Below are positions 6,245 to 10,186 of a DNA stretch of 10,186 bases, in pieces. The notes beneath the pieces are model-generated. The model was not told the origin of the DNA and did not search any database. It saw only the letters and a program-made list of their open reading frames with translations. Positions within the stretch are counted from its first letter, which is position 1. Each line of letters starts with the position of its first letter. This stretch comes from Nitrososphaerota archaeon (lineage in GTDB: Archaea; Thermoproteota; Nitrososphaeria; Nitrososphaerales; Gagatemarchaeaceae). The position numbers and the translations under genes were made by a program. Location of the stretch: contig VBPP01000214.1 in NCBI GenBank assembly GCA_005877365.1, forward strand, positions 1-10,186. The letters are read 5' to 3'.

Positions 6245-6790
6245 TCACCACTTTCTCGAGTCGCCCTGAAGCAGTCCCGACCCTATGTGAAGGCGGTCTA
6301 TGTGCTTGGAGAGAGCCTCCGCGTTCTCCAGAACCTGGTCGCAATAGGGACATCTGAACTCGTTCGGGCTCAACAACTCCGGGAGGGGAACCTGTTCCCT
6401 CAAGCTTCCGGCAACGATTCCTTTCTGGACCACGAGGCCCACAATCTTCCCCTCGTGCATCACAGCCAGCCTCCTTATCTCGAGTCTCGTCATCTTCGCC
6501 AAGGCTTCCCCCGCCTTCGAACCGTCTTCTATCGTCTGTATCGGGGATGACATTATCTCAGAAACTTTCGCCTTTCGTGGGTCCATTCCTCCCGCGACGA
6601 CCTTGTAGAGGATGTCTCGCTCGGTGACTATGCCGACCGGCTTCCCGTTCTTCGTAACGATCGCTGCCGCGATCCCGTTCTTCTGCATCGACCGAGCAGC
6701 CTCCACCACGGTGCTCGCCTCCGGAAGGTACAAGACGTTCTTGGACATGTACTTCGTCACTGGCTCGTCGAGGGCCTGATTCAGGTCCAT
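6245..6790 (-). CDS. Two CBS domains with C-terminal C2H2 zinc finger
   Basis: A 181-residue probable regulatory protein. Residues about 10-66 and 75-130 form a tandem CBS pair (YMSKNV... GIVTERDIL; and IMSSPIQTI... VGLVVQKGI), a module that usually binds adenine nucleotides. After a short linker, CPYC (147-150) and HIDRLH (163-168) give C-x2-C-x12-H-x4-H, a classical C2H2 finger for nucleic acid or protein binding. Such fusions would couple nucleotide level to gene control or another partner; the target is unknown. ATG 6790 is chosen because the CBS domain begins right after it; the frame stays open to 6880 but that stretch (CGGFKAWVSEW...) looks non-conserved and would leave almost no promoter space for the divergent gene at 6889. 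Confidence 0.85.
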   Translation of the reverse strand: MDLNQALDEPVTKYMSKNVLYLPEASTVVEAARSMQKNGIAAAIVTKNGKPVGIVTERDILYKVVAGGMDPRKAKVSEIMSSPIQTIEDGSKAGEALAKMTRLEIRRLAVMHEGKIVGLVVQKGIVAGSLREQVPLPELLSPNEFRCPYCDQVLENAEALSKHIDRLHIGSGLLQGDSRKW

Positions 6791-6888
6791 CAATATCGAA
6801 GGCCCTTCAACTCCGGTTCCGTAAAAGGTCTTTTGGTTCCATTCACTCACCCAAGCCTTAAAACCGCCACAGGTTCGCACACTCGCTG
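6791..6888. promoter_or_regulatory. Divergent intergenic region with TATA-like box for the 6889 gene
   Basis: The 98-nt gap contains CTTAAAA at 6857-6863, centred 29 nt before the ATG at 6889, suiting a leaderless plus-strand transcript. The same AT stretch read on the other strand (GGTTTTAAGG) could serve the CBS gene, giving a leader of roughly 45 nt before ATG 6790. No convincing Shine-Dalgarno site precedes either start. Confidence 0.45.
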
Positions 6889-8046
6889 ATGAAGACGGCG
6901 GTACTCGGTTCCGGTCTCATGGGCTCGGTAATCGCGTGGGATCTCGCCCGCTCGGCGGACGTTGACCAGGTCGTCGTCGCAGACATGAACCCGGAGAGAC
7001 TCGCCCGGACCAGAAGGATGACCGCCACCAAGAAGCTGACCACCGATGTTGTTGACGTGAAAGACAGGAAGAGACTCGTGAGCTTCCTGCGTGAATTCGA
7101 TGTCGTCGCATCTGCTCTCCCCCACGGGGTCGTGAACTTGGCGAACAGGGCTGCCGTGGAAGCGGGGGCGAAGATGGTCGATATCGCCTTCGAGGACGAG
7201 CAGATGCTATTAGCCGCGGCCGCGAAGAAGAGCGGCGCGCTTCTCATCCCTGGATGTGGACTTGCTCCCGGCCTCGCGGGAATTCTTCTCGCCAATGGGG
7301 CGAGGCTACTCGACGAAGCGGTCGAAGGTCACATCTTCGTTGGAGGCCTGCCGCAGCACCCGAAGCCCCCTCTTGGGTACAGGCTCGTCTTTTCGCTGGT
7401 GGGTCTGCTTAGGGAGTATCTCGAGGACGCCAGGATAATCAGGGACGGAAAAATCGTCAGGGTGAAGCCCTTCGAGACGGTAGGGATGGTAATCTTCTCG
7501 ACGCCAATCGGGAAGTGCGAGGCATTCTGCACGGATGGCCTGGCGACACTCCTCTACACGATGAAGGAGATGAAGATTCTCGATGAGAAGACAGTCAGGT
7601 GGCCGGGACACGCTGAGAAGATTCGATTTCTTATGGAGATGGGGCTCTTCTCGAGGGAGAAACTGAATCTCGATGGGGCCGCGGTCAGCCCGATTGACGT
7701 TTCAAGTGAGCTTCTGTCGAAGGTCCTCAGCTCGGGACCCCCGGAGGATGTGACTGTGATGCGTGTAGAAGTCGTCGGAAGGAAGGGGCCGGCTAGGGCA
7801 AGCATAACCTACGAGATGATAGACTTCTATGACAGGAAGAAGAAGGTTACCTCAATGGGGAAGACGACTGGGTTCACATGTTCGATTGTGACGAGGATGG
7901 TCGGAAGGGGCGAAGTGCACGGGATCGGGGTGGTCCCCCCCGAGGTGGCCCTGAACACGAAGTTGGTGCAGAAGCTTCACTCGGAGCTGCAGAGCAAGGG
8001 CGTCAAGATTACAGAGAATCAGAACTTCGCCTCCGTTCGCTTCTAG
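6889..8046 (+). CDS. Saccharopine-dehydrogenase-family enzyme, lysine 6-dehydrogenase-like
   Basis: NAD(P)-dependent oxidoreductase of 385 residues. The N terminus has a Rossmann motif GSGLMG (7-12, pattern GxGxxG) and Asp32 at the end of the second strand (VVADMNP), which favours NAD over NADP. PGCGLAPGL (121-129), GGLPQHPKPPLGY (152-164), VFSLVGLL (167-174) and GHAEK then follow in the order I remember for Geobacillus lysine 6-dehydrogenase, which is also about 385 residues; bifunctional or LYS9-type saccharopine dehydrogenases are longer. The likely reaction is oxidation of an amine on lysine or a related amino acid, but substrate is inferred. ATG 6889 has a TATA-like box 29 nt upstream. 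Its stop overlaps the convergent Pit gene by 3-4 nt (CTAG). A damaged copy of residues 335-363 lies at 10099-10186. Confidence 0.85.
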   Translation: MKTAVLGSGLMGSVIAWDLARSADVDQVVVADMNPERLARTRRMTATKKLTTDVVDVKDRKRLVSFLREFDVVASALPHGVVNLANRAAVEAGAKMVDIAFEDEQMLLAAAAKKSGALLIPGCGLAPGLAGILLANGARLLDEAVEGHIFVGGLPQHPKPPLGYRLVFSLVGLLREYLEDARIIRDGKIVRVKPFETVGMVIFSTPIGKCEAFCTDGLATLLYTMKEMKILDEKTVRWPGHAEKIRFLMEMGLFSREKLNLDGAAVSPIDVSSELLSKVLSSGPPEDVTVMRVEVVGRKGPARASITYEMIDFYDRKKKVTSMGKTTGFTCSIVTRMVGRGEVHGIGVVPPEVALNTKLVQKLHSELQSKGVKITENQNFASVRF

Positions 8047-9032
8047 ACAAGCAGCATAATGACCGTGTATGTCAGCCATGCGATGATTGCAGATGCTGGA
8101 ATCGTAAGGAGCCAGGCCCAGACTATTCTTCTTGCGACGCCCCACTTGACAGCCGATACACCCAATGTAGCCCCAGATCCCAACACGGAACCGCTAACGC
8201 AATGGGTCGTGCTAACGGGTATCCCCAACAAAGAGGAACCCATTATCACAGAAGCCGCCGAAGTCTCGACAGAGAATCCGTGTACAGGGTCCATCTTTGT
8301 CAGCTTGAATCCGAGTGTCTTCACGATCCTCCACCCTCCAAAGAGGGTGCCCAGAGCAATCGCCGAATGAGCCATCAAGACAACCCACAGAGGTACCACG
8401 AAGCTCGAGAGGTTGCCGGTGGAGACGAGTAGAGCGGTTACCACTCCCATGGTCTTCTGGGCGTCGTTGGTGCCATGACTGAGACTCACAAGGCTAGAGG
8501 AGACGAGTTGCAGTCTCCTGAAGTAGCGGTTTACCCCGTGAGCCGACTTCCTGAAGAAGAGTCTTATCATCGCTGCCATGATTGCGAATGCAACGGCAAA
8601 ACCGATTAAAGGCGAAACAACCATGAAAGTCACGGTCACGTTCAGGCTGGAGAAGAGGAGGGCCCCGAGCCCGGCCTTGGTCACCCCAGCTCCCACGAGG
8701 CCTCCGATCAGGGCATGCGACGAACTGGTCGGCAGCCCCAGAAGCCACGTGATGATGTCCCAGATAATCGCCCCGACAAGCGCAGCGAGTACGACATTTT
8801 GATCAACTACCCCCGGCTTGATTAGGCCTGCACCTATCGTCTTGGCCACTGCAACCCCAAATACGAGGAATGCGACGAAGTTGAAGAGAGCTGCAAGCGA
8901 AACTGCGGCGAAGGGCGCGAGCACTCTCGTCGACACCACAGTCGATATTGAGTTGGCAGCGTCGTGGAAACCGTTGAAGAAGTCAAAAAAGTACGCTATC
9001 GCTATGATGCCGACTATCAGCGGCGTGATCAA
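8043..9032 (-). CDS. pit: Inorganic phosphate transporter, PiT family
   Basis: Low-affinity phosphate (or metal-phosphate) symporter in the cytoplasmic membrane. The 329-residue protein is almost wholly hydrophobic helices and has the two inverted PiT signatures: GFHDAANS (21-28) and SHGTNDAQKTMG (185-196). PTSSSHAL (101-108) and VSTTHCVSGS near residue 280 are the matching second-half motifs. Size is typical of short archaeal and bacterial PiT proteins. It starts at TTG 9032, supported by AGGGAG at 9046-9041 with 8-nt spacing; this site overlaps the stop codon of the upstream DUF47 gene, so the two are translated from one message. Proton or sodium coupling cannot be read from sequence. Confidence 0.95.
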   Translation of the reverse strand: MITPLIVGIIAIAYFFDFFNGFHDAANSISTVVSTRVLAPFAAVSLAALFNFVAFLVFGVAVAKTIGAGLIKPGVVDQNVVLAALVGAIIWDIITWLLGLPTSSSHALIGGLVGAGVTKAGLGALLFSSLNVTVTFMVVSPLIGFAVAFAIMAAMIRLFFRKSAHGVNRYFRRLQLVSSSLVSLSHGTNDAQKTMGVVTALLVSTGNLSSFVVPLWVVLMAHSAIALGTLFGGWRIVKTLGFKLTKMDPVHGFSVETSAASVIMGSSLLGIPVSTTHCVSGSVLGSGATLGVSAVKWGVARRIVWAWLLTIPASAIIAWLTYTVIMLLV

Positions 9033-9040
9033 TTGTTGAA

Positions 9041-9046
9041 CTCCCT
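9041..9046 (-). promoter_or_regulatory. Shine-Dalgarno site of the Pit gene, overlapping the DUF47 stop
   Basis: AGGGAG on the minus strand, 8 nt before the TTG start at 9032. Its first two bases belong to the TAG stop of the upstream gene, so ribosomes ending there would be placed to restart. Confidence 0.7.
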
Positions 9047-9671
9047 AGCTGCGCGTCATAACGACATCGCGAAGAACGAGGCTCACATCTTCACACTTAT
9101 CTGTCGCGGTTTCCAGATACTCATATATCTCCTTCAGCTTCATGATTTGAATCACGTCCTTCCCCTTGAAGAGTTCGGCCACAGCATCATTCAACAGGAC
9201 GTCTGCTTCGTTCTCTAGGCTGTCGATCTCTCTGCATCGTTTGTCTATCTCATCTTCGTCAACCCTACGCATAGAGATGAAAGCGGCGTGAATTTCGTCA
9301 ACGGAGCGGCTAACCAACTGAGCCAGCTTCAACATGGTCGGGGTCGACTCCCTCACCTCATAGAGCACGATCCTGTTCATCACAGCGTAGATGAAGTCTA
9401 GGACATCGTCGTAAAGCGTGGCGAGTTTTATTATGTCTTGTTGGTCTATGGGAGTAATGAAGCTCCCGTTCACTTTGTCGTATATCTGATGTACGATGTC
9501 ATCTCCGACATGTTCGATGTCTTTCAACTCCCTCCGTCTTTCGTCCATCCTGTCGAACTCGCCTATCGCCTCCTCCAGCTTCTGCGCACCTACCGCAACA
9601 TTCTCGGATTCTTTCTCCAGAATATCGAAGAAGGCTTTATCCTGCGGAATTATCCATTCTTTTAGTCCCAT
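9045..9671 (-). CDS. DUF47/PhoU-like accessory protein of the Pit transporter
   Basis: A 208-residue, all-helical cytoplasmic protein rich in charged residues and heptad-like patterns, fitting the DUF47 (PF01865) family, distant relatives of PhoU. Typical features are the opening FFDILEKESENV, the DIEHVGDDIVHQIYDKVN segment (around 51-68), ITPIDQQDIIKLA followed by DDVLDFIY, and a C-terminal KLKEIYEYLETATDKCEDV. These proteins are almost always encoded next to Pit and are thought to control its activity. The gene lies 12 nt before pit in the same direction. Its ATG at 9671 falls inside the end of the upstream small gene, a 35-nt overlap that suggests coupled translation. Confidence 0.93.
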   Translation of the reverse strand: MGLKEWIIPQDKAFFDILEKESENVAVGAQKLEEAIGEFDRMDERRRELKDIEHVGDDIVHQIYDKVNGSFITPIDQQDIIKLATLYDDVLDFIYAVMNRIVLYEVRESTPTMLKLAQLVSRSVDEIHAAFISMRRVDEDEIDKRCREIDSLENEADVLLNDAVAELFKGKDVIQIMKLKEIYEYLETATDKCEDVSLVLRDVVMTRS

Positions 9672-9990
9672 TGCTATGTCGACGCCTACCTTCTCCCCTC
9701 ACTCGTCCTTCAGGTGTAAGACTGAGGACTGTCTTAACCCTCTCGCCGTCGGGAAACGTTGTGCAATCCACGAGGCACTCTCGTTGGAGGCTGTCGAGTT
9801 CGTGTTCTAGCCCGTCGCGACCCTTCCCAACGGTCGCCATAAGCAGGTCAAGGTCACAAATGGGTCTCTGCGCCAGTGTTTTCATCAGACGGAATTCTTG
9901 AGGAGAGAACGCCGGATTCCTATAGACGCCCCCCCACGGCCCCTCTGACGAACCACGCGGCTCGGGAGGGGACTCTCGCTTCGCGTACAT
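9637..9990 (-). CDS. Small probable winged-helix protein upstream of the Pit operon
   Basis: Hypothetical protein of 117 residues. I do not recognise the family by name. Residues 28-98 look like a winged helix-turn-helix: FSPQEFRLMKTLAQ (helix 1), a turn with ICDLDLLMATVGKGRDGLEHELDSLQREC (helices 2-3, given here by its span 44-72), then VKTVLSLTPEGR as the wing. The first 27 residues are proline/glycine-rich and probably disordered, and the tail is basic. The position at the head of the phosphate operon, overlapping the DUF47 start, suggests an operon regulator. ATG 9990 is the only in-frame start I found; a GAGGTGAT stretch upstream is 21 nt away and a GTG beside it is out of frame. It could be non-coding, but domain-like content makes a real gene more likely. 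Confidence 0.6.
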   Translation of the reverse strand: MYAKRESPPEPRGSSEGPWGGVYRNPAFSPQEFRLMKTLAQRPICDLDLLMATVGKGRDGLEHELDSLQRECLVDCTTFPDGERVKTVLSLTPEGRVRGEGRRRHSNGTKRMDNSAG

Positions 9991-10040
9991 GACGTATTGT
10001 GTTATCTCTCTATCACCTCTTGGTACTTCCTCCCCCTGTG

Positions 10041-10087
10041 AATATAATGATTGCCGACATATTATATTGATAACATATCATATTGAT
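10041..10087. promoter_or_regulatory. AT-rich promoter and possible operator before the phosphate operon
   Basis: On the minus strand TTATATT (10047-10041) could act as a TATA box, giving a start near 10018 and a leader of about 28 nt. Farther upstream ATATTGAT is repeated directly at 10064-10071 and 10080-10087, and TGATA (10068-10072) with TATCA (10076-10080) forms an inverted repeat with a 3-nt spacer. This arrangement looks like a protein-binding site for control of the Pit operon; the binding protein is unknown, though the product of the first operon gene is a candidate. Confidence 0.45.
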
Positions 10088-10098
10088 GTATCGAGCAC

Positions 10099-10186
10099 TG
10101 ACGAGGATGGTCGGAAAAGGTGAGGTGCATGGGTCGGGGTTGTTCCGCCGGAGGTTGCCCTGAATGCGAAGCTGGTGCAGAAGCTT
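10099..10186 (+). pseudogene. Truncated, frameshifted copy of the lysine 6-dehydrogenase-like gene end
   Basis: Bases 10101-10186 align with 7891-7977 in the intact gene (codons 335-363) with 13 substitutions in 86 compared bases and one missing base, an A corresponding to 7924 after the GTG-CAT-GGG codons. Before the gap it reads TRMVGKGEVHG and after it, in the next frame, GVVPPEVALNAKLVQKL. Most differences are silent; only Arg to Lys and Thr to Ala change the protein. Nothing upstream of 10099 matches the rest of the gene, so the 5' part is absent. The copy runs off the right edge. A short frame beginning ATG 10086 stops at 10163 because of the shift. Either a decayed paralogue or a sequencing error in a rearranged copy. 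Confidence 0.85.

Noticed and set aside
6791..6880. N-terminal extension of the CBS protein to ATG 6880
   Set aside because: The added residues do not resemble CBS proteins, and this start would leave 8 nt between divergent genes.
7878..8432. Plus-strand open frame of 184 codons spanning the dehydrogenase end and Pit gene
   Set aside because: It crosses two well-supported genes in wrong frames, has abnormal composition and no motif.
10064..10087. Possible CRISPR or insertion sequence end because of short repeats
   Set aside because: Only two 8-bp copies, no spacers of regular size, no transposase and no longer terminal inverted repeats were seen.

Overview
The window looks like a piece of an archaeal genome, most likely a mesophilic to moderately thermophilic member of the TACK/Thermoproteota-Nitrososphaeria side, although the lineage is inferred and not proven. 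The reasons are: several genes begin 21-29 nt downstream of a TATA-like box with no room for a Shine-Dalgarno leader (malic enzyme, HxlR regulator, copper ATPase, lysine-6-dehydrogenase-like gene); GTG and TTG starts are common; flanking genes are rich in AGG/AGA arginine codons; and the gene families present (archaeal-type malic enzyme, YHS/TRASH copper proteins, CBS protein with a C2H2 finger, Pit/DUF47 pair) fit. Inside operons there are real Shine-Dalgarno sites (GGAGG before the cytochrome b, AGGGAG before the Pit transporter). GC content is moderately high by eye.

Layout. 1-595 (minus): 5' part of a malic enzyme gene running off the left edge. 661-1023 (minus): HxlR-type regulator with a Cys/His-rich N terminus. 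1024-1055: very short divergent promoter with dyad symmetry. 1056-4881 (plus): an apparent copper-handling operon made of a Cu(I) P1B-ATPase carrying a YHS domain, a free 48-residue YHS protein, a five-helix b-type cytochrome, and a secreted or membrane-anchored protein resembling YcnI/DUF1775. 4878-6242 (plus): M20 metallodipeptidase, overlapping the previous gene by 4 nt. 6245-6790 (minus): two CBS domains plus a C2H2 zinc finger. 6889-8046 (plus): saccharopine-dehydrogenase-family enzyme most like lysine 6-dehydrogenase. 8043-9032, 9045-9671 and 9637-9990 (all minus): Pit phosphate transporter, its DUF47/PhoU-like partner, and a small probable winged-helix protein, forming one operon. 10041-10087: AT-rich promoter/operator-like stretch. 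10099-10186 (plus): a frameshifted, 5'-truncated second copy of the end of the lysine-6-dehydrogenase-like gene.

How it works together. The strongest functional unit is 661-4881: a candidate metal-sensing repressor sharing an overlapping promoter with an exporter, a small YHS metallochaperone candidate, a membrane haem b protein that could pass electrons to or from copper, and an extracytoplasmic copper-binding candidate. I find this combination uncommon and it is the best candidate for an undescribed system here, but every functional link beyond the ATPase itself is inference. The phosphate uptake operon on the right is ordinary in content, but it is flanked by directly repeated segments of one enzyme gene, which hints at a past duplication or insertion. 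No tRNA, rRNA, CRISPR array, insertion sequence or defence system was seen.
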